The position numbers and the translations under genes are program-made. From UBA11889 sp002313255 (lineage in GTDB: Bacteria > Pseudomonadota > Gammaproteobacteria > Pseudomonadales > Azotimanducaceae): DNA of 64,000 nucleotides. The stretch lies in contig CAJWQX010000006.1 of assembly GCA_913045265.1 (NCBI GenBank), positions 3,233-67,232 on the forward strand. Direction: 5' to 3'. This document shows positions 44,012-53,182 of this stretch, piece by piece; the stretch's first letter is position 1, and each line of letters begins with the position of its first letter. The notes under the pieces are model-generated. The model was not told the DNA's origin. It saw only the letters and a list, made by a program, of their open reading frames with translations, and ran no database searches.

Positions 44012-45250
44012 TTGCAGACGATTCAAGCTCATGAATTGGCCAATATCATCAAATCCGAGTCTCGAGTGTTTGTTACGGGCAGCAGCAACGAGCCAGTGGG
44101 TCTTCTCGAAGCCTTGGTGGGTGCCCGTGAAGCTGTAAGAGATGCAACGTTTGTTCAGTTTCCGCTACCAGGCCTGAACCAATTCGATTTTACGGCTTTA
44201 AATTCGAGCGTTCGTGTGGAGACCTTTTTCATGACACCGGCGCTTCGAAAGGCTGTTGATCCGTCTCGAATCTCGTATTTACCGATGCAGATGCGTTACG
44301 TGTACGAGTACCTGCGCCGATCCTCACTCGACCACGCATTGGTTCAGGTTGCTCGCGATCGAGAAGGACAAATGCGCTTAGGACCGAACGCGGATTTCTT
44401 CGATGCCGTGTGTGAGTCCGCCAAGATCGTGGTCGCGGAATTAAACGAGGGCTTCGTCGCGGCAGCGGGCGCGCCCCTCGTCCCAGAAACGTCTATCGAT
44501 TACGTCGTTGAGACGGAACGACCCTTGATCGAAATGTCACCGATCAAGATCGATCCGGTGTCAGAGAAAATTGGTGCCTTGGTTGCCGCGTTGATCGGTG
44601 ACGGCGACTGTATCCAGACCGGTATCGGAGCCATCCCGGCGGCCATACTTGCGAGTCTCTCCCAACACAACGATTTGGGCTTGCACGGGGGTCTTATTGA
44701 CGACGGCGGCATGGCGCTGGTGAGGAACGGCAATCTCAATGGCGCCGCGAAAACACGTGACCTAGGCGTCCATACGACAGGAATGGCCGTCGGTAGCCTT
44801 GATCTATATGAATGGCTGGCTGATACACCCAGTGTCCAGCTGGCCGGCGCGAATATTACTCATGAGATCAGTATCCTCGGCTCGATCGGGCATTTCGTGT
44901 CAATTAATTCCGCCGTTGAGGTAGATCTTGAAGGGCAAGTGAATGCCGAAGTTATAGCCGGTCGACAGATTTCTGGAACCGGTGGCTCGGTTGACTTTAT
45001 GCGTGCTGCGAAGGCTTCGCGAGGCGGGCGTTCCATTATCGCCATGACGGCAACGGCGAAGGATGACGCGGTATCGAGGATCGTTCCAAAGGTCGAGATG
45101 GTGACGGCGCTGAGGACCGACGTTGATATCGTCGTGACCGAATACGGCGTCGCTGATCTTCGGCACGCGACACGACAAAAACGGCACGAGGCTTTGATCG
45201 ATATCGCTCATCCAGATTTTCGGGCAACGTTGCGCGATGCAATCGCCTAG
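44012..45250 (+). CDS. acetyl-CoA hydrolase/transferase family protein
   Basis: A family I CoA-transferase of 412 residues: IQTGIGAIPAAIL, LHGGLIDDG and the glutamate-containing INSAVEVDLEGQVNAE, with the GGSVDFMRAA motif, place it with 4-hydroxybutyrate/acetate CoA-transferases. The TTG start at 44012 follows GGAAG. It activates a short-chain acid by CoA transfer, or hydrolyses acetyl-CoA. It overlaps the convergent LLM gene by 4 bases. Confidence 0.88.
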   Translation: MQTIQAHELANIIKSESRVFVTGSSNEPVGLLEALVGAREAVRDATFVQFPLPGLNQFDFTALNSSVRVETFFMTPALRKAVDPSRISYLPMQMRYVYEYLRRSSLDHALVQVARDREGQMRLGPNADFFDAVCESAKIVVAELNEGFVAAAGAPLVPETSIDYVVETERPLIEMSPIKIDPVSEKIGALVAALIGDGDCIQTGIGAIPAAILASLSQHNDLGLHGGLIDDGGMALVRNGNLNGAAKTRDLGVHTTGMAVGSLDLYEWLADTPSVQLAGANITHEISILGSIGHFVSINSAVEVDLEGQVNAEVIAGRQISGTGGSVDFMRAAKASRGGRSIIAMTATAKDDAVSRIVPKVEMVTALRTDVDIVVTEYGVADLRHATRQKRHEALIDIAHPDFRATLRDAIA

Positions 45251-46215
45251 GGGGTGTTTGCTAGCGCGGTCAACAAGTCCAGATCTGGTTTGCCCTGTGA
45301 GGCGAGTGGGATCACCACGACCCGTGTGGCGCCAGCGCTAAACTGGGCCTTCACGCGCCGCCTTATGGTAGATAGATCGCCGTGCGCCACGGTCGCGTCG
45401 ATTAGGGCGTCGCTGCCGCCCGACTCGAAGTCTCGATTGGCGAAACCCAAGGTGTGCCATACACGATGGTAATACTCGAGCTTGATATAGGGGGCGACGG
45501 CCTTGCGCGAGATTTCGCGCGCAAGGTTTGGGTCGGGTTCGACGAGACAGAACATCACCGTATTGAGCGCGGGGGAGGGACCGAGAATGTCTCGCGCGCG
45601 TCGCGTGTGTTCTAGAGTCATCAAATAGGTATTGGCGCCGTCGGCGAACCGTCGGGCTGTCGCGAGCATCGTCGGTCCGTGTGCGGCTAGGAACAGGGGA
45701 TACGCGATTCGGGGAGTCGTTAGATTCAACGCCCGCATTGCTGCAACGTAGGACTCAATTTTTGTACGTGGCGGTTGCCACTCAGGATTACCTCGAGCCT
45801 TGTTTATCACGGCATTCGAGACGCCCAAGCCGAGCTGGAATCGGCCGTCGGAAAATTCGGCGAGTGTTGACGCTCCTGCCACCATCGCCGCGGGGTCGCG
45901 AGCATAGACGTTGGCAATGCCCGTTGTGATTTGCAGCGTTGTCGTATTGGCAAGCAAATAGCCTGCAAGCGTAAACGGATCCCGACCCAACACTTCGGGC
46001 AACCAGAGGGATTCAATACCCGCCACTTCAGCATCTCTAGCGAATGTCAGCAGCTCGTCGCGTGCCATACGGTCCGCACTGTGTAGCGTGGCTATACGCA
46101 CGCGAAATCCTCTCGGACGAAAACTTGCATCACGCCCCGGCTCGACATGTGCGAGAACGGGTAGCGGTTCATCATCGATCTGATGAGTGCCGCTTGTTTC
46201 TGTGTGGTGGACCAT
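45247..46215 (-). CDS. LLM class flavin-dependent oxidoreductase
   Basis: A second luciferase-like TIM-barrel protein (322 residues), with LWLPEVLGRDPFTLAGYLLANT, TGIANVYARDPAAMVAGAS and GRFQLGLGVSNAVI, the pattern of the F420-dependent-like mycobacterial branch. About 35 N-terminal residues precede the barrel, so the start may lie further in. It ends convergent with the CoA-transferase and is next to the oligopeptidase on the same strand. Substrate unknown. Confidence 0.85.
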   Translation of the reverse strand: MVHHTETSGTHQIDDEPLPVLAHVEPGRDASFRPRGFRVRIATLHSADRMARDELLTFARDAEVAGIESLWLPEVLGRDPFTLAGYLLANTTTLQITTGIANVYARDPAAMVAGASTLAEFSDGRFQLGLGVSNAVINKARGNPEWQPPRTKIESYVAAMRALNLTTPRIAYPLFLAAHGPTMLATARRFADGANTYLMTLEHTRRARDILGPSPALNTVMFCLVEPDPNLAREISRKAVAPYIKLEYYHRVWHTLGFANRDFESGGSDALIDATVAHGDLSTIRRRVKAQFSAGATRVVVIPLASQGKPDLDLLTALANTP

Positions 46216-46216
46216 T

Positions 46217-48430
46217 TCACCGGGTGGCCTTCCCCAACGCTTTCAGAATAAAGGCGTATTCCTCGGCAACTTCATAGAGTGAGTCGTAACGTCCCGAACG
46301 ACCGCCATGCCCTGCGCCCATATTTGTTTTCAATAGCAACGGATGGTTGTCAGTTTTGAGTGTTCGGAGGCGAGCGACGTACTTAGCCGGTTCCCAATAC
46401 GTGACGCGGGGATCATTCAGTCCGGCGGTGACGAGCATGGGTGGGTAATTGCCTGGAACGAGTTGGTCATACGGAGAGTAGCTCTGCATGTATCGAAACA
46501 CAGCGACGTCTTCGATCGGGTTACCCCACTCGGGCCATTCCATCGGTGTTAATGGCAACGACGTATCGAGCATGGTGTTAAGGACGTCGACGAACGGCAC
46601 GAGGGCTGCGACTGCGCCCCATAGTTCCGGTGCTTGGTTGACTACCGCCCCCATCAATTCACCGCCCGCTGAGGCCCCGGAGATCGCTATCTCGCCTTGT
46701 TCGGTGTACCCGTTTTGTACGAGAAATCGGCCAACGTCAACGAAATCGTTGAAGGTATTAGTACGATTCATTCCCTTGCCTTCTTCGTACCAGTGATAGC
46801 CGAGTTCGTCGCCTCCACGGATATGGGCGATGGCGAACACTAGGCCGCGATCGAGTAGGGACAGAACGGATGTGGAAAAACTGGGATCGACCGATGATCC
46901 ATAGGCGCCGTAGCCGTACAGGTACAGGGGCGCGGGCCGTTCAATATCGGAACGATAGAGAATGGAAACCGGGATGCGTCTGCCGTCGCGGCTGTCAGCC
47001 CAAAGGCGCTCGGAGAAGTAGTTCGTTGGATCGTAACCGCTCGGTATTTCCTGGACCTTCCGGACTTGCAGCTGGCGCCGAGCGAGGTCGTAGTCATAAG
47101 TGGTGTGCGGAGTCACCATGGACGAATAATGCAGTCGGACGGCGTTGGTTTGATATTCGGCGTTGCCCCCGATGCCGACCACTCGCACTGGGTCGGGGAA
47201 ATCGATGTAGTGTGAAATGTCGTTGGCGTCGAGGATGCGGATCTGATCGATTCCTTCGAGGCGCTCTTCCGCGACAATCCATTGGTCGAAACACTGGAAG
47301 CCGAGCAGATAGCGATCATCGGAGGGTTCAATCAAGCTAGCCCACGAGGCTTCGCTTGGATCGTTGACTGGGGCGGTTACTAAACGAAAATTCTTATGAC
47401 GGTCGTTTGTACGAATCACAAATCGTTCGCCTTGGTGATCGAGCCAGTATTGGTGGCCTTCGCGTCGAGGCGACACCAGTTGGAACTGGTCGAAGGGGTC
47501 ATTGGCTGAGAGCAAGCGCAATTCGGACGTGACGTGGTCGGACGTGCTCACGCCGATGTACTCCCCAGACGTAGTTCGCTCGATTCCCACGAAAAATCCC
47601 GGATCGGATTCTTCGTAGATCACGACGTCGTCATCCGCCGATTCTCCGATGACGTGCCGCCTCACCTGATAGGGACGCCACTCAGCGTTGGTCATGAGGT
47701 AGAAAAGCGTTCGACTATCCGAGGCCCATACGGGCGAATCAATGGTGTTCGCGATGTGTTCGTCGAGTAAACGACCGGTGTGTAAATCCCGAATGACGAG
47801 GGTATAGCGTTCGCTGCCATCGGTATCGGTGCTGTAGGCCAGGTAACGACCGTTGTCGCTCACGGCGAAGGCGCCCAAGCTGAAATATTCATGGCCTTTA
47901 GCTAGCGTGGGCTCGTCGAGTATTACTTCCATGTCGGCATCGGATGGGTTCGAAGTCTCTTCCTTCCAGCGTGAATGCACGCGATATTGCACTTCTGCGC
48001 TGAAGCTTGACTGGTAGTAATAGCCCCGATTTCGCATTGGTACGGTCGCGTCATCGGGCTTCTGACGCTGTTTGATCTCTTGAAACAGCTCGTTGACGAG
48101 CCATTGAATGGGCTCCATCACCGCATCGAAATAGTCGTTTTCCGCCGCCAAGTAACTGAGAACATCGGCGTCGGTAACGTCGGGGTAGTTCTGGTCTTTG
48201 AGCCAGTGAAACGGGTCTTCGACCGTGATGCCATGGTGGCTGTAGCGGTAAGGTCGCTGTTCAGCAAGGGGCGGTTGTGGTTCGCTCATATTGCTTGACT
48301 CGCCGGTATTGATGCATCCGCCCAAGCACGCCGACATTGTGCCGGCGTACAAAAAGAGGCTTGTTAGTCGTGGAAACCTAATCCGGCAAGCCCAAAACCC
48401 TTTTAGCGATAATGTTGCGTTGAATCTCAT
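46217..48430 (-). CDS. S9 family oligopeptidase (oligopeptidase B-like)
   Basis: Serine peptidase with an N-terminal beta-propeller and a C-terminal alpha/beta-hydrolase domain. The N-terminal EDPFHWLKDQ block and the catalytic ISGASAGGELMGAV Ser, the late VTAGLNDPRVTYWE Asp region and GAGHGGRSGRYD His are present. Upstream is a lipobox-like ACLGGC (C39) following a hydrophobic run, suggesting a lipoprotein. The start at 48430 overlaps the acyl-CoA dehydrogenase by 53 bases; ATG 48289 gives a cytoplasmic form. Confidence 0.88.
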   Translation of the reverse strand: MRFNATLSLKGFWACRIRFPRLTSLFLYAGTMSACLGGCINTGESSNMSEPQPPLAEQRPYRYSHHGITVEDPFHWLKDQNYPDVTDADVLSYLAAENDYFDAVMEPIQWLVNELFQEIKQRQKPDDATVPMRNRGYYYQSSFSAEVQYRVHSRWKEETSNPSDADMEVILDEPTLAKGHEYFSLGAFAVSDNGRYLAYSTDTDGSERYTLVIRDLHTGRLLDEHIANTIDSPVWASDSRTLFYLMTNAEWRPYQVRRHVIGESADDDVVIYEESDPGFFVGIERTTSGEYIGVSTSDHVTSELRLLSANDPFDQFQLVSPRREGHQYWLDHQGERFVIRTNDRHKNFRLVTAPVNDPSEASWASLIEPSDDRYLLGFQCFDQWIVAEERLEGIDQIRILDANDISHYIDFPDPVRVVGIGGNAEYQTNAVRLHYSSMVTPHTTYDYDLARRQLQVRKVQEIPSGYDPTNYFSERLWADSRDGRRIPVSILYRSDIERPAPLYLYGYGAYGSSVDPSFSTSVLSLLDRGLVFAIAHIRGGDELGYHWYEEGKGMNRTNTFNDFVDVGRFLVQNGYTEQGEIAISGASAGGELMGAVVNQAPELWGAVAALVPFVDVLNTMLDTSLPLTPMEWPEWGNPIEDVAVFRYMQSYSPYDQLVPGNYPPMLVTAGLNDPRVTYWEPAKYVARLRTLKTDNHPLLLKTNMGAGHGGRSGRYDSLYEVAEEYAFILKALGKATR

Positions 48431-49562
48431 TACTACCGCTATAGATAGACGCGGCGCGGTTGGAAAGCCAGCCCCTGGTATCCATTAGACTGCGTCCTGT
48501 GAACTCGTCTCCTGTCCACCCCAATCCTTGAGTTCCCCGTATCTCCACAAACAGGGACGACCTTTCCTGCTGTAGTTCGGTCCCATACATTTTGAAGATG
48601 GAGGTTGCAGGTCCCGGCGTGCTGCCATCGGATGCTTCTTCAACCGTACGCCGTTGCGTCAAGTGGAATACGTGTGAGTTCATGTTGTGTGACAAAATGC
48701 GGTCGCGGATTGCGGCGTCCGCAATGCGCCCATTTGCTTCGCCACTAAACATTTTGGCTTCGTCTTCAAGCACGGGCCCGGTGTCTTTGACCGCACCACC
48801 GCCCACCAGTGATGCCATGCTTCCCCGCTCGTGTTGTAACAGACGTTTCCCAACGGTCCATCCTTTGTTGAGCTCGCCGACAAGATCGTCTTTGCGAGCG
48901 ATGGCATTGTCAAAAAACGTCTCGCAAAAAGGAGACTCGCCGGAAATGAGTCGAATCGGCCTTACCGTGATGCCGTCCTGATGCATATCCATAAGCACGA
49001 AACTAATCCCCTCGTGTTTGGGTACATCGGGATCGGTTCGAACGAGCGCAAATATCCAGTCCGCGTACTGGGCACCCGAGGTCCAAATTTTCTGACCGTT
49101 GACAACAAAATGGTCGCCTTTATCTTCGGCGCGAGTGCGTAACGATGCCAGATCGGACCCGGACCCTGGCTCACTGTACCCCTGACACCACGCGACTTCT
49201 CCTCGGACGATGCGGGGGATGTGTCGCACTTTCTGCTCATCGGTCCCGTATTCGAGCAAGGTGGGTCCGATCAGGCTGACGCCCATCCCGCCGAGTGGTG
49301 TGCGCGCGTCGATCCGCCGCATTTCTTGAATCAGTGTCATGTATTGGTTCGTGTCGAGGCCCCCACCTCCGTACTCCTTGGGCCACACAGGTGCCGTCCA
49401 ACCCTTTTCTATCATGCGATCGAGCCATAGTTCCGTGTCCTCATGGTCGATCGCAATGGTCGTCGCGCCGGTTGAAATCGGCCCCGGCCCTCGCGCGCCT
49501 GCTGGGCAGTTCTCTTCGAGCCAGGATCGGGTCTCCGCGCGAAAATCGTCGATGTCGGCCAT
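48378..49562 (-). CDS. acyl-CoA dehydrogenase
   Basis: FAD-linked dehydrogenase of 394 residues. Landmarks are GWTAPVWPKEYGGGG, CQGYSEPGSGSDLASLRT, GQKIWTSGAQYADW and the C-terminal GSNEIQRNIIAKRVLGLP, a form common in long-chain or steroid side-chain FadE proteins. The ATG at 49562 has GAGGGACGC upstream; the frame to 49754 adds unrelated residues. The conserved C-terminal end supports the stop at 48378 despite overlap with the oligopeptidase. Confidence 0.92.
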   Translation of the reverse strand: MADIDDFRAETRSWLEENCPAGARGPGPISTGATTIAIDHEDTELWLDRMIEKGWTAPVWPKEYGGGGLDTNQYMTLIQEMRRIDARTPLGGMGVSLIGPTLLEYGTDEQKVRHIPRIVRGEVAWCQGYSEPGSGSDLASLRTRAEDKGDHFVVNGQKIWTSGAQYADWIFALVRTDPDVPKHEGISFVLMDMHQDGITVRPIRLISGESPFCETFFDNAIARKDDLVGELNKGWTVGKRLLQHERGSMASLVGGGAVKDTGPVLEDEAKMFSGEANGRIADAAIRDRILSHNMNSHVFHLTQRRTVEEASDGSTPGPATSIFKMYGTELQQERSSLFVEIRGTQGLGWTGDEFTGRSLMDTRGWLSNRAASIYSGSNEIQRNIIAKRVLGLPD

Positions 49563-49656
49563 GCGTCCCTCTTTCGTGAAAACTCTTCGAGCCGGAATGG
49601 TCTGCGGCTTTTTGTTTTGGAGCAACCCCGGCATTATGACCGAAGGGAGGAAAAAA

Positions 49657-50310
49657 ATGGCACACATTGAACCTAGACCGCGCGACGCGGTTGACGAGCT
49701 GAAAGGAATTTTCTCAGGGGCAGAAGCCGCCATGGGCTTCGTACCCAACAGCATGCTGACAATGGCTCATATGCCACAATTACCGGCCGCTTTCTTTGCA
49801 CTGACGTCGGTGGTTTTTGGTGGCGACCTGAAAGCCGCGATGCCGATGCTTGAACGTTCTGTCGCCGATGACCCAGGTCGGTCAGATAATTTATCGGCAG
49901 ATTTGGTTCAGCTCATTGCGTTTGCCGTGAGCGTTGCGGCGGGTTGCCGATACTGCCAAGCACACACGTCCCATCAGATGGTTGAGCGTGGCGGTGACCT
50001 AGCCAAACTGGACGCTATTTTGGAGTTTGAGACCGAGCCGGCTTTTTCTGAAAGCGAGCGGACCGTCGTCGCGATCGCGATGGCTGCTGGCCAGAATCCG
50101 AATGCGTCGACGCCGGAGATGTTTGAGTCTCTGAAAACGCACTTCAGCTCTCGTCAAATCGTGCAGATCGTCAGCATTATTGCGTTATTTGGTTTCTTGA
50201 ATCGATGGAACGACACGATGGCGACGGCACTGGAGCTACCGGCGGCAGAATTTGCCGCCAGTGCGTTGGGCGCGGTCGATTGGTCCGTTGGCAAACACGG
50301 GAGTAATTGA
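49657..50310 (+). CDS. carboxymuconolactone decarboxylase/AhpD-like protein
   Basis: A 217-residue helical protein with the AhpD-type redox motif C97RYC100QAH103. Such proteins reduce peroxides or act as alkylhydroperoxidase partners. GGGAGG six bases before ATG 49657 fixes the start; the longer frame from 49339 is antisense to the acyl-CoA dehydrogenase. The TGA overlaps the ATG of the aldo/keto reductase. Confidence 0.9.
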   Translation: MAHIEPRPRDAVDELKGIFSGAEAAMGFVPNSMLTMAHMPQLPAAFFALTSVVFGGDLKAAMPMLERSVADDPGRSDNLSADLVQLIAFAVSVAAGCRYCQAHTSHQMVERGGDLAKLDAILEFETEPAFSESERTVVAIAMAAGQNPNASTPEMFESLKTHFSSRQIVQIVSIIALFGFLNRWNDTMATALELPAAEFAASALGAVDWSVGKHGSN

Positions 50311-51245
50311 TGGAATTTCGACGATTGGGTAACAGCGGGTTATCGGTAAGTGAGATCGGACTGGGATGCAATAATTTTGGGGGCCGGGTCGACCAATCGG
50401 GAACCAAGCGAGTTGTGGATGCCGCGCTTGATCATGGCATCACCTTGTTCGATACCGCCGATGTATACGGTGGAAGCGATTCGGAGGTGTTTCTCGGGAA
50501 GGCTTTAGGCTCAAAGCGGTCCGACGTCATCATAGCCACCAAATTTGGCATGGCGATGGGTGAAGGTGCATTGTCCCGTGGTGGCTCCAGGCGCTACATT
50601 ATGAACGCGGTGGACGCGAGTCTCGGTCGTCTCGGCACCGACTACATTGATCTCTACCAAATCCACTTCCCCGACCCGGCGACACCGATCGATGAGACGC
50701 TTTCGGCGTTGGATGATCTTGTCCGCGCGGGCAAGGTCCGCTACATCGGCTCGTCCAACTTCTCCAGTTGGCAGATCGCGGACGCAGATTGGACGGCCAG
50801 GAGTGAGGGCTACAGCCGCTTCGTGTCGGCGCAGAATCACATGAATCTTTTTGAGCGTGCGGTGGTGCACGAAGTCATTCCCGGTTGCCGGCACTTCGGT
50901 CTTGGCATGCTGCCGTATTTCCCGCTCGCGAGTGGTTTGTTGACGGGTAAATACGTCCGGGGTGAATCCGCACCCGAAGGGACACGGCTCGCGAATGCTG
51001 GCGCTCGCGCCGGTCGGGCGTTATCGGAAAGCAACTTTGATCGACTTGAAGCCCTGACGAACTTTGCCGACGAGCGTTCGCGTACGCTTCTCGAGTTGGC
51101 ACTCGGTTGGTTACTTTCGTTTGAGGAAGTCTCCAGTGTCATTGCGGGCGCAACGCGCGAAGAGCAAATTCACAGCAACGTCGAAGGTGCTGGTATGCGG
51201 CTCGACGCGGACGAGATGCGTGAAGTCGGGACGTTAGTGCGATAG
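50310..51245 (+). CDS. aldo/keto reductase
   Basis: NADPH-dependent TIM-barrel reductase of 311 residues. The tetrad is visible: Asp and Tyr in DTADVYGGSDSE, Lys in ATKFGM and His in YQIHFPD; the cofactor loop is AGATREEQIHSNV. Start ATG 50310 overlaps the preceding stop (TGATG), so the two genes are coupled; the following SRAP gene begins 3 bases after the stop. Confidence 0.92.
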   Translation: MEFRRLGNSGLSVSEIGLGCNNFGGRVDQSGTKRVVDAALDHGITLFDTADVYGGSDSEVFLGKALGSKRSDVIIATKFGMAMGEGALSRGGSRRYIMNAVDASLGRLGTDYIDLYQIHFPDPATPIDETLSALDDLVRAGKVRYIGSSNFSSWQIADADWTARSEGYSRFVSAQNHMNLFERAVVHEVIPGCRHFGLGMLPYFPLASGLLTGKYVRGESAPEGTRLANAGARAGRALSESNFDRLEALTNFADERSRTLLELALGWLLSFEEVSSVIAGATREEQIHSNVEGAGMRLDADEMREVGTLVR

Positions 51246-51248
51246 ACA

Positions 51249-51962
51249 ATGTGCGGACGGTTTAATGTCACGAGCGATCCGCTGACCGAAATCTTCATGG
51301 AATGGGTGAACGAGCCCTATCCTGGAGACGACAACTTCAATACTTCGCCCACGGCCCAAGCCTGGATCATTCGACCCGATAGCGACGGCACGTACGAAGC
51401 CGCGAACGCACGGTGGTGGCTGGTTCCTCACTGGTCGAGCGGACCGTCCAACCGCTACGCGATGTTCAACGCCAAGAGCGAAACGCTAACCAGTTCGAAC
51501 GCCTTTAAGGGTCCATTTGAACGCCGGCGCTGTGTTTTGCCGGTATCGGGATTTTACGAATGGACATCGCGGAATGGCCGCAAGTTCCCGCACTACATCC
51601 GACCAGAGGACAGCTCGGCAATGTTGTTGGCGAGTCTCTGGGATCGTTGGCAGAGCGAAACGAGCGACGAGATCATTGAGAGTTTCACGGTCGTGACTAC
51701 GGCGGCATCGCCGCAACTTGAATTTGTGCACCGGCGCCAGCCGGTGATGCTGTCGAAGCCCGGCGCCATCGAGTGGATGGCAAAGGATCAAGATGCAACG
51801 GTGTTGGCCGACCTCATGTCGCCCAGACTGGCGCTCGACCTTTCGGTGATCCCTGTCTCGACATTTGTCAGTAATTCGCGTAACAACGGACCACGATGCA
51901 TCGAACCGGATGGCGATCCCATTGAACTTGGGGGCGATGGGCGCTCACGGAACCGTAACTGA
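51249..51962 (+). CDS. SRAP family protein (YedK/HMCES-like)
   Basis: SRAP proteins crosslink covalently to abasic sites in single-stranded DNA through Cys2. MCGRFNVT opens the protein with that Cys2; FNAKSET, LPVSGFYEW (catalytic Glu) and VHRRQPVML (His) follow. The usual HRMP motif reads HRRQP here. At 237 residues it is normal in length. It follows the AKR by 3 bases, probably co-transcribed. Confidence 0.92.
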   Translation: MCGRFNVTSDPLTEIFMEWVNEPYPGDDNFNTSPTAQAWIIRPDSDGTYEAANARWWLVPHWSSGPSNRYAMFNAKSETLTSSNAFKGPFERRRCVLPVSGFYEWTSRNGRKFPHYIRPEDSSAMLLASLWDRWQSETSDEIIESFTVVTTAASPQLEFVHRRQPVMLSKPGAIEWMAKDQDATVLADLMSPRLALDLSVIPVSTFVSNSRNNGPRCIEPDGDPIELGGDGRSRNRN

Positions 51963-51974
51963 GGGGGAAAGAGC

Positions 51975-52511
51975 ATGAGCGAAAACGAAAACAATTCAGG
52001 CGACGAACAAAGTAACTACGAAACACCTGCCACCACGTCTGAAGCGGCGGGCACCCCGAGCGGTCCAGAACTCGCGGGTCGAGGGAGGCGGTTGGGGGCT
52101 TACCTTATCGATCTGATCATTGCAGGTATCGTTCTTGGGGTCCTGGCGGTTATGAACATAGGCATCTCCTTGGAGGATGTAGCGCGCGACCCCATGACGC
52201 AACAGATGTCCACAGCGGGATCGATCGCGTTCGTTATCATTTTTATGGCGATTAACAGTTACTTGCTGGTGACCAAGGGGCAGACCTTGGGCAAATTGGC
52301 GCTCGGCATCCGCATCGTGGATGTCGCGTCAAACGGTGCCGCGACGGCGGTGAAATTATTGGGGCTCCGCTACGTCCTCGTGATGCTTGTGGCGGTCATT
52401 CCGTTCATTGGAGGCCTATTGGGGGTGATCGACTTTCTGTTTATCTTTCGTAGTGATCGGCGCTGTGTTCACGACCTCATAGCGGGCACGAAGGTGGTTT
52501 CCAATTCGTAG
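51975..52511 (+). CDS. RDD family membrane protein
   Basis: A 178-residue protein with an acidic, disordered N-terminal 35 residues, then the RDD layout: GRGRRLGAYLIDLIIAGIV, three more membrane segments, KGQTLGKLALGIRIVD and a C-terminal RSDRRCVHDLIAGTKVV. The arginine-aspartate pairs give the name. Function unknown; transporters are suggested for the family. A second RDD gene follows. Confidence 0.88.
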   Translation: MSENENNSGDEQSNYETPATTSEAAGTPSGPELAGRGRRLGAYLIDLIIAGIVLGVLAVMNIGISLEDVARDPMTQQMSTAGSIAFVIIFMAINSYLLVTKGQTLGKLALGIRIVDVASNGAATAVKLLGLRYVLVMLVAVIPFIGGLLGVIDFLFIFRSDRRCVHDLIAGTKVVSNS

Positions 52512-52597
52512 CCTGTCGCACGCGGGCGTAATTCGATAATGTTCCGTCTCACGGATTGAATCGTGTGCGCGATTCGCATCGAGGGAGGATAGCTACC

Positions 52598-53182
52598 GTG
52601 TCGACACGCTTTGATACCGAAGGAATTAACCCGGCTGGACGTATTCGACGTTTGCTTGCTTCGTTATTCGATACGTTGGTGTTGATCGTGGTATTCGTTT
52701 TTTTCGCCTTTCGAGGCGACATCGGCTACACGAGTTTTATTATGGCCCTTTCGAACGAACTGCCAGTTATTGTCGAATGGACACTGTGGTTCACGGCCAT
52801 TTTTTTTGTCATCAATGGCATTCCCTTGTATACCCGGGGCCAGACCGTCGGCAAGTGGATGTTGGGTTTGCAGATCGTGGATTCTTCGAGTGGCGGTCGT
52901 CCGGCGCTAGAGAAGTTGATTCTATATCGGTACGTCGTCTTCATTTTCTTGGCGAATTTGGTGAGTTGGCTCTATGTCCCGAATACCGTCGTCTCGGCAA
53001 CTCTCCCGGTGATAGGGCAGATCACTTTAGAAGGCATTCCATGGCCGTTCCCGGGGACCCTGCTGTGGGTGCCACTCATTGACGCCGCATTCATTTTTAG
53101 TGCGTCACGGCGTTGTCTGCACGACCGCCTCGCAGGAACGATCGTGGTCAGAAAGCGGTACGCGTGGGCACCTCAAGGTTAA
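52598..53182 (+). CDS. RDD family membrane protein, second copy
   Basis: A second, divergent RDD protein (194 residues): RIRRLLASLFDTLVLIVVF, RGQTVGKWMLGLQIVD and SRRCLHDRLAGTIVV. The GTG at 52598 is preceded by GGGAGGA; the frame from 52556 lacks a ribosome binding site. Tandem RDD genes suggest duplication and perhaps a heterodimer. Its 3' end overlaps the convergent fusion gene by 35 bases. Confidence 0.85.
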   Translation: MSTRFDTEGINPAGRIRRLLASLFDTLVLIVVFVFFAFRGDIGYTSFIMALSNELPVIVEWTLWFTAIFFVINGIPLYTRGQTVGKWMLGLQIVDSSSGGRPALEKLILYRYVVFIFLANLVSWLYVPNTVVSATLPVIGQITLEGIPWPFPGTLLWVPLIDAAFIFSASRRCLHDRLAGTIVVRKRYAWAPQG

